A stretch of DNA of 37,592 bases. Origin: Natrinema hispanicum (GTDB lineage Archaea; Halobacteriota; Halobacteria; Halobacteriales; Natrialbaceae). The stretch spans positions 1 through 37,592 of the forward strand of contig NZ_FOIC01000026.1 of the NCBI RefSeq assembly GCF_900111485.1. The letters run 5' to 3'. The translations under genes were made by a program, and so were the position numbers. Shown here piece by piece: positions 15,324 to 21,447 of the stretch (its first letter is position 1; the number at the start of each line of letters is the position of its first letter). The notes under the pieces were generated by a model. That model searched no databases. It was not told the DNA's origin and saw only the letters and a program-made list of their open reading frames with translations.

Positions 15324-15920
15324 ATGCCACGATACGCTGAAACATACGACTTGTCTGAGGAGAAGGAACGGATCGACAAACGACTCGATACCCTCGCTGA
15401 CAGAACAAGCGAGATTGAGCAACAGATGGATGAATTGGGTGAAGACGAGGACCTCAACCAAGGACAGCTCCACGAGTATCGAGAAATCGTCCAAGAAGGG
15501 AATCAGCTTGAACAGATGTACGCTGGTGTCCAGTGGGCACTCAATCCTGATGGTGACCAAGAGCCGATCGAAGAGGTGACGCTTGGCTCGCTCACTGCTG
15601 GGGAGTACGCCGAAGTTGGCGACAAACTCCAAGCAGCCAAACAGCAGAGATCTGGGTGGGGCTGGGGGACAAATCCTGACCTCGACAACGCTCGTCGAAA
15701 CATGTTCGCTGCGGCATGCCTCCAGGATGCATCTTTCCTCGCGGAGGAAGATCCCGATTTCGAAACCAAGATCCGTGTCGTTACCGACCTTGCACCGGCG
15801 TTCATTCACTGGCTCGAAAAGAAAGGAGATGAACTTACTACTCCAGAGGTGGAGGGAAACGGATTCAGAAAGCGGGTCGAGGAAAGGAGAACAGTCTCGA
15901 CGCCCAAATCGCGTACATAA
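15324..15920 (+). CDS. tail assembly chaperone-like protein (gpG analogue), 198 aa, frame 0 product
   Basis: The N-terminal part is a long charged coiled coil (LSEEKERIDKRLDTLADRTS, EIEQQMDELGEDEDL, YREIVQEGNQLEQMYAGVQW). Then comes a helical domain: LTAGEYAEVGDKLQAAKQQR, a GWGWG turn, NARRNMFAAACLQDASFLAE, and AFIHWLEKK. The role is inferred from architecture: it directly precedes a tape-measure-like gene, and its 3' end carries a -1 slippery site that opens a second frame, as lambda gpG/gpGT do. Terminating in frame 0 adds 19 residues after the slip site. No direct homologue recognised. Confidence 0.7.
   Translation: MPRYAETYDLSEEKERIDKRLDTLADRTSEIEQQMDELGEDEDLNQGQLHEYREIVQEGNQLEQMYAGVQWALNPDGDQEPIEEVTLGSLTAGEYAEVGDKLQAAKQQRSGWGWGTNPDLDNARRNMFAAACLQDASFLAEEDPDFETKIRVVTDLAPAFIHWLEKKGDELTTPEVEGNGFRKRVEERRTVSTPKSRT
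15854..15904 (+). promoter_or_regulatory. programmed -1 ribosomal frameshift site, GGGAAAC plus downstream stem-loop
   Basis: GGGAAAC at 15,854-15,860 is read in frame 0 as G GGA AAC, exactly the X XXY YYZ form; lambda G/GT uses GGGAAAG. A stem GTCGAG (15,876-15,881) / CTCGAC (15,896-15,901), extended by GG/CC across a one-base bulge, starts 14-16 nt downstream. The -1 frame is open from 15,833 to 16,051, so slippage here gives a 243-residue fusion. Seen directly: heptamer, phase, hairpin and open frame. Frameshifting itself is inferred. Confidence 0.75.
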
Positions 15921-16054
15921 GAGGACTGCTCATGCGCTATGGCCACCATCCCCGTGACATCGACGACTACACTTGGAAAGACATCCAGGAATTCGTCGCA
16001 GCACTGCCAGCAGCTTGGGAGAACGAGAACCTAGCGGGACTGGGTGGTAAGTGA
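15860..16054 (+). CDS. -1 frame extension (gpT-like) of the tail chaperone, 64 codons
   Basis: Read as join(15324..15860,15860..16054), giving 179 plus 64 residues. The extension includes SLDAQIAYIRGLLMRYGHHP, then RDIDDYTWKDIQEFVAALPA. This Y-G-x-x-P-x-D-I-D-x-x-T-W-x-D-I pattern is what gpT-type tail chaperone extensions look like. It has no strong start of its own; ATG 15,932 would give only 40 residues. Its TGA overlaps the tape-measure ATG (TGATG, 16,052-16,056). That coupling only makes sense if this frame is translated. Confidence 0.7.
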   Translation, partial: RIQKAGRGKENSLDAQIAYIRGLLMRYGHHPRDIDDYTWKDIQEFVAALPAAWENENLAGLGGK

Positions 16055-17325
16055 TGACGGAGTTCAGCACGACAGCGTACCTCGATCTCCAAGTTGATCA
16101 AGGAGGTCTCCGTTCAGCGCGCAAGGAGATAGAAGATAAGCTCACCAGTGACCCGATTCAAGTTGAGGTCGAACCGGTCAACTCGGGACGCGTAGCATCG
16201 AGTTCAGAAGCACTCTCGTCAAACACCGAAACAAGTAGCAGCGGAAACGGTGGAAGCAACAAGCTTCTGGAGCACCAGAATTCGATGCTCAACAACATCG
16301 ATTCCCACTGGAGTGAGAACATCGAGCTGAACGACACACGGAATGATCTTCTCCGGCAGCTCCTCGACGAAACTGAGAAAGGCAATACGACAGTCCGGGG
16401 TCGAATGGGCCGCGGTCTCATGGGCGGCGGTGCTATCGGTCTGATGATCGGTGGAACTTTGCTCAGTAAACTCCCTAATCTCGATCTACCAAAACTCAAG
16501 GTTCCGGATATTCCACCGCTGAAGGCTCCTGATATCGACCCTCTTGAGGTGCCGGATATCCCACCACTTGACATTCCTGACGTTCCAGAGCCCACTTGGT
16601 TACCGATTGAGGTACCAAAGCCAGACTGGATCCCTATTCCGCCACCAGAACTACCAGAGATGCCTGTACAGCCAGAAATTCCATCATCGACTCCGTCACC
16701 AGGCCCAATTCCCGTACCCGGTAGTCCAGATGGTAATACGCCTGGCATTCCAAACATCAATCCTCCTGATGTCAATGTCCCAGAAATCTCTCCGGGTGCT
16801 ATTGCGGCAGGTGGCGCAGCAGCAGGTGCTGCTAGTTGGCTCGCACAAAGAGGCACCACGATCGGGCGGGGAGCTAGCGCCCCAGGCGTTGTCTCTGACC
16901 CCGAAACAATAGAAGACGTGATGAACGCCCCTGACACTCTGAGAAATGCTTCAAGAGGACAGTCTGAAGGTCACAAGAAACTTGATCAACTAACCAATGG
17001 CCTTGGCATCCCGAGCTTTGACGAGTGGCCAGGATACGTTGGCCCTGACCGGGATGGTTCTGGAGGATCGTCGGGTGGGGGTATGAACATCAATATCCCA
17101 TCTGTCAGTAGAAACGATCTCAGTAATGCAATGCCCTCGGTCAACAAGAAGGATTTAGAGGAAATTGCCAGTCAAGACATTGAGTTCACTGTGAAACCGA
17201 ATATCAATGTCTCTGCCGACGGCGTCTCTAAGAAAGATGTTGAGCGGGAGGTAAAAGAAGCCACGTCACAGGTGGAAAGAGAAGTATCGAAAAGGCTCGA
17301 TCGACTCGAACGAGCGTTCAAATAA
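16054..17325 (+). CDS. short tape-measure-like protein with Pro-rich centre, 423 aa
   Basis: The N-terminus TEFSTTAYLDLQVDQGGLRS, then ARKEIEDKL, has the start typical of tape-measure proteins (a strand followed by x-G-L-x-x-A-x-x-E-I). Residues about 95-125 are helical and a Gly-rich hydrophobic segment GLMGGGAIGLMIGGTLL follows. About 145-250 is a Pro-rich repeat (PDIPPLKAPDIDPLEVPDIP). A second hydrophobic GAIAAGGAAAGAASWL follows (about 250-265). The C-terminus is a coiled coil (DVEREVKEATSQVEREVSKR). The start is ATG 16,054, not GTG 16,051. It is much shorter than usual tape measures. No capsid or portal gene is nearby. Confidence 0.75.
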   Translation: MTEFSTTAYLDLQVDQGGLRSARKEIEDKLTSDPIQVEVEPVNSGRVASSSEALSSNTETSSSGNGGSNKLLEHQNSMLNNIDSHWSENIELNDTRNDLLRQLLDETEKGNTTVRGRMGRGLMGGGAIGLMIGGTLLSKLPNLDLPKLKVPDIPPLKAPDIDPLEVPDIPPLDIPDVPEPTWLPIEVPKPDWIPIPPPELPEMPVQPEIPSSTPSPGPIPVPGSPDGNTPGIPNINPPDVNVPEISPGAIAAGGAAAGAASWLAQRGTTIGRGASAPGVVSDPETIEDVMNAPDTLRNASRGQSEGHKKLDQLTNGLGIPSFDEWPGYVGPDRDGSGGSSGGGMNINIPSVSRNDLSNAMPSVNKKDLEEIASQDIEFTVKPNINVSADGVSKKDVEREVKEATSQVEREVSKRLDRLERAFK

Positions 17326-17364
17326 GGGAAGGTGTTTTAAAATGCTGGAAAGTTCATCCAGCAT

Positions 17365-18105
17365 ATGGATCGACGTTCCTTCCTTCGCCATTCTCTCACA
17401 GCATCAATCGCAATCGGCGCAGGGTGTGTTTCTTCGAACAGCACCGATTTGCCCGATAATAACAGTAGCTCACCTGAGAACTCAACTGATAGGAGCAACT
17501 CTGACGGCGGCAAGAAAGCCCTCGAGGTAGTTGAGAACGAACTCATCCATACGGGAAGTGGCGAGACTGCGGAGGTGAAAGTCTGCGCAGTAGTAGAGAA
17601 CGTCTCTCCAAACGCGCTTGGACAAGTCGTTGCATCTGCCACGTTCATCGAGGATGGAGCGCTACTCAGTAGCTGGGTCGTCACGGCTAATGGGATGGAT
17701 CCGGGACAGCGTTGGGAATTTGATATCCGCAGCGGAGGGGCGACGGGCGAAGATGCGCAAGCGGTTGACGATGTCCAACTTGATGTCGAGGAACGAGTCT
17801 CAGTAGCTGACTACGGTTCAGATAGAATCGAGATCGTCGAGAATGAGCTCGTCCGCGACGAAAACAACATCATCGTCGAGGGAGTGGCGAAGAACGCCGG
17901 CGATGAGCGCTTGGAGTACGCGACGATCGTGGCCACCTTCGTCGACACTGACGATGTCCTGGTTGGTCGGGCGCTCACTCATACCGTCCGTGACGTCGAT
18001 CCAGATCAGCGCTTCAAGTTCAGCATTCGCTACAGCGCTCGGGTTCGGGACCCTGCTGACATCGACGATTATCAACTAACCGCACACCATCGTGTTGAAA
18101 AGTAG
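17365..18105 (+). CDS. Tat lipoprotein with two FxLYD-like domains, 246 aa
   Basis: MDRRSFLRHSLTASIAIGAGC is a twin-Arg signal ending in a lipobox. A Ser/Asn/Asp linker follows to about residue 50. Two similar domains then begin with ALEVVENELI (about 52) and IEIVENELVR (about 153). Both continue with N-x-S/A-x-x-x-L, a TFIEDG or TFVDTDD turn and a W/F-x-F-D/S-I-R strand, so the protein is an internal duplication. It begins 40 bp after the tape-measure-like gene and may be co-transcribed with it. Its 3' end overlaps the antisense integrase relic. Confidence 0.87.
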   Translation: MDRRSFLRHSLTASIAIGAGCVSSNSTDLPDNNSSSPENSTDRSNSDGGKKALEVVENELIHTGSGETAEVKVCAVVENVSPNALGQVVASATFIEDGALLSSWVVTANGMDPGQRWEFDIRSGGATGEDAQAVDDVQLDVEERVSVADYGSDRIEIVENELVRDENNIIVEGVAKNAGDERLEYATIVATFVDTDDVLVGRALTHTVRDVDPDQRFKFSIRYSARVRDPADIDDYQLTAHHRVEK

Positions 18106-18382
18106 CGCCGGAAGTAGCGCAGTGTGACGTTCGTTTCGAGTGTCGCACCGGACTCCACCAATCCTGTTCTTCTGCCTAGCTGGCGACGTACTTCCCAACG
18201 GTGTCCGTTCGCAGCCGGTCTCCTCGAACTGCTCCCTTCACTCCACGTGGTGAGCGTGAACAGCGGATCAGCTGGCGACCTCGAGTCGGGGCGGATCATC
18301 AGCCACTGCACGAGGTACTCCTTCAGTCCCTCGTCGATCGGGATGTAGGTCGCTCGGGAACGCTTGTTGCCAGCACATTATC
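18072..18382 (-). pseudogene. fragment of a haloarchaeal tyrosine recombinase
   Basis: Minus-strand reading gives NKRSRATYIPIDEGLKEYLV, then QWLMIRPDSRSPADPLFT. This aligns with NKRTHEAILPMDDELVQATL and QYLTVRPDTSPPHPLF in the intact integrase at 21,448. After that the frame degenerates but ends with NVTLRYFRRYFST, which resembles the H-x-x-R box (F-R-H-F-F) with the first His lost. The N-terminal half and the Tyr end are missing and a stop lies just upstream of NKRS. It is a dead relic from a different lineage than the intact gene, overlapping the end of the lipoprotein gene. Confidence 0.65.
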
Positions 18383-18439
18383 AGCGCACGACATATTTCT
18401 GATAGCTCTCCTCCCTGTTTCACCACTGTTTGCGGCGGC

Positions 18440-19174
18440 AACCCCCTCAATACTAGTTGGTTTTTGACCCCCATTTACCCTGGACAGTAACACCGTCTTG
18501 CGATTTTACCCTGGACACCGAGATAAGTACGTACCCTGAATAGAGATTTACCCTGGACAGCTCGACCCAAACTACACGCAGAGCGTTTCAAACACAGTTT
18601 TATGGGTGTATTCTGATTTGACTCATTGAATCGAAGGAACGAGTAGAAAGCAAACAAGAGCTTATCGATAGTGGTGGCATCGAGGCGTTCGCAGCGATGT
18701 ACATCAGAGAAGCGGATGGTGTGCAGATACCGAAGGAAGAATTGTTTCAGGTATACTCGAGATGGACTGATCTGCAAGACATTGATGGGACAAACGCAAG
18801 TTGGTTCGGTCGGAAGCTTGCGAACGTCGTTGAGTATGGAGATGACCGTATCAGAGACGGCGATAATCTGGTAACAGTCTACACTGGAATCGACCTGACC
18901 AGCGATGGATCAAAGCTCCTTGAATGAGATTCATATCATAACTATGTCTGTATTTCAAGAGAATAAAACACCGGATATCTCTGCACTAGCACTAGTATTC
19001 CGATCCCCGCCCGTCAGGCTACTTACACGCCAATTTACGGTTTACACCACTATTTGTTCAGGGAAAATTAATTGTTCAGGTCAAGAACCTGAGAACTGTT
19101 CAGGGCAAAACCGCAGGATGGAAGCGATGTTCAGGGCAAATCGAGGGTCAAAACCAACTAGTATAGAAGGGGTA
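18440..19174. mobile_element. 735-bp element with inverted composite termini (ACTAGT core plus four subterminal 14-mers)
   Basis: Left end: ATACTAGTTGGTTTT at 18,450-18,464, then TTTACCCTGGACAG-type units at 18,474, 18,505, 18,530 and 18,547. Right end, inverted: AAAACCAACTAGTAT at 19,150-19,164, with CTGTTCAGGGCAAA-type units ending at 19,140, 19,109, 19,085 and 19,067. Distance from the ACTAGT edge to the first unit is 22 nt on both sides; unit spacings are 31/25/17 and 31/24/18. Such mirrored geometry implies a protein recognising both ends (transposase, recombinase or Rep). The only frame inside is the primase C-terminal relic. Type of element unknown. Confidence 0.7.
18622..18927 (+). 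pseudogene. C-terminal remnant of a D5/P4-type plasmid-phage primase-helicase
   Basis: The open frame reads ERVESKQELIDSGGIEAFAA, then MYIREADGVQIPKEELFQVY, SRWTDLQDIDGTNASWFGRK and NLVTVYTGIDL. The I-P-K-x-E-L-x-x-x-Y...W...S-W-F-G-R-K-L pattern is the winged-helix C-terminal domain of haloarchaeal D5-like primases. The upstream ATPase and primase domains are absent; a TGA lies at 18,619-18,621. An ATG at 18,697 could start a 76-residue protein, so it might survive as a small DNA-binding protein. It sits wholly inside the inverted-terminus element. Confidence 0.6.
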
Positions 19175-19279
19175 GCCCCCGTTGGACAGGGTAACGAACA
19201 GCCCACTGGATGCCGGTGTGTTTGTCAGTATCGTGATAGTAGATTCACGATGTCCAACTGGGACGCATATTACGAGGTC

Positions 19280-19490
19280 GATCGATGATGTCTGAGAGTG
19301 TTGTCTCTCTCGGTGATACTCATTGAGCATCGTCTCGCGTGCCTTCTCGAGTTTCTGAAACCGACCGGACGACCCGCCCGTGTCCAGATGGCCTTTCAGG
19401 TCTTTCACCTGCGCTCGAAACGCCGCCTGGACGATCTCGCCGGGAGCGTCCGGTGCGACCTCGAGGACGTCGTCACTTTGCACAGGGGTG
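19280..19490 (-). pseudogene. J-domain protein remnant
   Basis: Minus-strand reading within an open frame gives LEVAPDAPGEIVQAAFRAQV, then KDLKGHLDTGGSSGRFQKLE and KARETMLNE. This matches the J-domain (DnaJ-type) pattern: V-x-x-D-A-x-x-x-E-I-x-x-A-x-R, then the HPD loop and a helix with F-Q-x-x-x-x-A. The HPD tripeptide is HLD here, so Hsp70 activation would be lost. No further domain is present and the flanks are repeats and another relic. Probably a decayed fragment. Confidence 0.4.
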
Positions 19491-19501
19491 GAGGCGGCTC
19501 G

Positions 19502-19624
19502 GTCGAGCAGAACAACCGTTTCGAGATCGATGTCGACACGTCCGACGTGAAACGTGAGGTCGATCAAGCGTTTGACGAGGTCGACCGTCGCCTATTCGGC
19601 CTCGAGGACGCTTTCAGTCGGTGA
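19502..19624 (+). pseudogene. C-terminal relic of a second tape-measure-like gene
   Basis: The last 40 codons before a TGA read VEQNNRFEIDVDTSDVKREV, then DQAFDEVDRRLFGLEDAFSR. They parallel the C-terminus of the intact gene at 16,054 (NINVSADGVSKKDVEREVKE, then EVSKRLDRLERAFK): a strand with V-D/S, D-V-x-R-E-V, and a final L-x-x-L-E-x-A-F. Upstream sequence in this frame is antisense to the J-domain remnant and not tape-measure-like. A TCTAGAAACAA-family repeat unit follows directly at 19,633. Confidence 0.5.
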
Positions 19625-19773
19625 CGCCGGTCAACTAGAACCAACTCACCCCATGGCAGCGATCCCTGTTCACGGGCCGACCGACGTCGTCGTCGCTGTC
19701 GAATCGCGTCGGCAGCCTCGCCGTTCTGTGTATGGTGTCTAAGCTCCCTGTCCCCGCATCGTTCTGCGGATGG

Positions 19774-19895
19774 AACCCAGTGTATACTAGTTGGTTTTGG
19801 GTGGTGTTTTTGCGTGGACAGCGCTCCCGTCACGCGATTCTGCGTGGACAGAGGTGTCCATGCAGTTTCCGTAGATAGCTGATCTGCGTGGACAG
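19774..19895 (+). mobile_element. third copy of the composite terminus, unpaired
   Basis: ATACTAGTTGGTTTT occurs at 19,784-19,798. Units like TTTTGCGTGGACAG lie at 19,808, 19,838, 19,865 (degenerate, ending GATAG) and 19,882. The first unit is again 22 nt from the ACTAGT edge; spacings are 30, 27 and 17, and the total first-to-last is 74 nt (73 in both other copies). The unit core differs (TGCGTGGACAG instead of TACCCTGGACAG), so it belongs to a related but distinct specificity. No inverted partner with this core was found in the window. Confidence 0.6.
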
Positions 19896-19962
19896 GTGCT
19901 GCAAGTGCTCTATTTTGGCGGTATATGCATCTATCCCAGCCAATATCGCAAATTAGGTTCCG

Positions 19963-20361
19963 TCAGTCATCAGTCCCACCTGGCCGGATCTCGTCGAGGT
20001 TGCTGGTTTCGATGCCGACCTCGAACGTCTGGATGAGCTCCGCAAACGCCCACGTGCGTTCGGTCGTCGTGACCTCCTTCGACCGACCGTCGTACTCCAC
20101 GATCCCGTACTCCTCGAGGAGCGGAATGTGGGTCTGGTGGAGCGAGTTCTTTGTCGATCGTCGAGACGCCTGGTCGACGTCGACGGAGCCCACGTCGTCC
20201 TCGATCGCGGCGACCTGCCGACCGAGGTCTCGGAGTTGCGTCGTGACGACGTCGTCGCAGCACTCTAGCTGGTAGTCGTGCAGCAGGTCAATCAGGATTC
20301 GCCGGCGTTCCGATCGCAACAGGCGTACGAAGTCGCCCAGGTCATCGCTGGTCCCAGTCAT
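19963..20361 (-). CDS. winged-helix regulator, DUF7344-like, 132 aa
   Basis: The start was taken at ATG 20,361 (MTGTSDDLGDFVRLLRSERR), where the protein becomes typical. Helix-turn-helix wing features follow: RRRILIDLLHDYQLECCDDV, a charged helix, NSLHQTHIPLLEEYGIVEYD, then GRSKEVTTTE. The H-x-x-H-I/V-P-x-L-x-x-x-G-I/V-V-x-Y-D motif is the hallmark of haloarchaeal DUF7344 winged helices. It is third gene of a minus-strand operon of three regulators, 43 bp after the second. A longer version to 20,529 is open but antisense-like in composition. Confidence 0.8.
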   Translation of the reverse strand: MTGTSDDLGDFVRLLRSERRRILIDLLHDYQLECCDDVVTTQLRDLGRQVAAIEDDVGSVDVDQASRRSTKNSLHQTHIPLLEEYGIVEYDGRSKEVTTTERTWAFAELIQTFEVGIETSNLDEIRPGGTDD

Positions 20362-20404
20362 CGCTGACCACCCGTACCTGTGGTTCGGATCATCGTCTTC
20401 CCAA

Positions 20405-20794
20405 TCATGACGAACTCCCCTCTGGGTCGTAGCAGGCAGTCTGCATTTGACGGATCTGGCAGGCCAGTGGCTCCGTTGCGTCAGTGGCTGCGACGCGTTT
20501 AGCCCGATCATCGTAGTCGACCGCACCAAGATCGTCTAACGTCTCCAGATGGCCCTGGATCAATGCGACATAGACCCGTGTGCGCTGCTGGCTGGTCACC
20601 TGACTGGGATCGATTAGGTTCTCGATCGCGGCGATTTCGACGGCGAGATCGCCGGCTGTGACGGCTCCGTCAGACCGTGAGGCCGATAGGATGACACGCC
20701 GTCGACGGCTGTTCGACACGGCAGTGAAGGCGTCGTCTGGATCCATCGGAATTGACGACCAGTCTGCTTCGCCGGCCTCGTCGGTTGCGTTCAC
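20405..20794 (-). CDS. winged-helix regulator, DUF7344-like, 129 aa
   Basis: PDDAFTAVSNSRRRRVILSA starts the DNA-binding core, followed by AVTAGDLAVEIAAIENLIDP, RTRVYVALIQGHLETLDDLG and AVDYDDRAKRVAATD. The R-R-R-x-V-I...V-Y-x-x-L-x-x-x-H-L...G-A-V-D-Y-D pattern marks the haloarchaeal DUF7344 family. Its start overlaps the stop of the upstream winged-helix gene (ATGA, 20,791-20,794). It is probably a transcription regulator; targets unknown. Confidence 0.85.
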   Translation of the reverse strand: MNATDEAGEADWSSIPMDPDDAFTAVSNSRRRRVILSASRSDGAVTAGDLAVEIAAIENLIDPSQVTSQQRTRVYVALIQGHLETLDDLGAVDYDDRAKRVAATDATEPLACQIRQMQTACYDPEGSSS

Positions 20795-21147
20795 AGCTCA
20801 CCACGAGCGAGGCGCTCTCCTCGTTCGGTCAAGAGCAGGATGCGGGATCCTTCTCCAATGGTTTGGACGAGGTCCTCTTCTTCGAGCCGGCGGGCGTGGA
20901 CACGTGTTTCTTCGAGAGTCCAGCCAGTGCGATTGGCGATGTCTTTTGCCGTGGTTGTGCCGGCGTAGCTGTCTGCCAATCCAACGATTCGTCGGGTTCG
21001 TGGGTCCCGGGTGACGGTGACCGCCTCGGCCTCGGTCGGGAGGCGAGAGACAGAGTTATCACTCGGGACGCTGTTAATCTTGTTTGCTGTCATTCGGCAG
21101 CCTTGGTTCCCGGTGTGCTCGCACCGGGGACGCTTTTCATGCGTCAA
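20791..21147 (-). CDS. winged-helix regulator, 118 aa (or 100 aa from ATG 21,093)
   Basis: The core is AVTVTRDPRTRRIVGLADSY, AGTTTAKDIANRTGWTLEET, RVHARRLEEEDLVQTIGEGS, then RILLLTERGERLA. Helix, recognition helix (W-T-x-E-E-T-R-x-H-x-R-x-L) and a wing ending with T-x-x-G form a MarR/ArsR-like winged helix. A TATA-like TTTATAAT (about 21,164-21,171, minus strand) would start transcription near 21,142-21,147, so ATG 21,147 may be leaderless; ATG 21,093 is the alternative. First gene of the regulator operon. Confidence 0.82.
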   Translation of the reverse strand: MTHEKRPRCEHTGNQGCRMTANKINSVPSDNSVSRLPTEAEAVTVTRDPRTRRIVGLADSYAGTTTAKDIANRTGWTLEETRVHARRLEEEDLVQTIGEGSRILLLTERGERLARGEL

Positions 21148-21447
21148 CCGGACTTACTGGATGGATTATAAAGTATATTTGTATAGTTAGTCAGCAGAGA
21201 GTGAGACGGACCGTTGAGAATCCGTGGCTGGCGTTCACGAGCGACCGTTTAGGCAGATGTTATTCTCATTCTGACTTTCACTGTGAGTGGAATCTAAGTC
21301 GATCCGGGAAGAACGGGTCAGATGCTGTCCATCCTGGGACAGCTGTGCTCACGGAAGAGCTCTCTCTCTCTGTCACAACCGCGGGGCCTGGCCCACCACA
21401 ATAGCTGGGCTCCCGTTTCGTGACTTACGTGAAAACGCGGTACTCAG
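21148..21447. other. 300-bp intergenic region
   Basis: It holds the promoter of the regulator operon (AT-rich 21,160-21,190, minus strand) and otherwise no convincing gene. The sequence from 21,200 to 21,420 is of mixed composition. A plus-strand frame (21,084-21,404) exists but has no start context or protein-like composition. Confidence 0.5.

Noticed and set aside
16158-16937. Minus-strand frame of 259 aa opposite the tape-measure-like gene
   Set aside because: The Gly/Ser/Ile-rich composition is the antisense of the proline repeat; no start signal.
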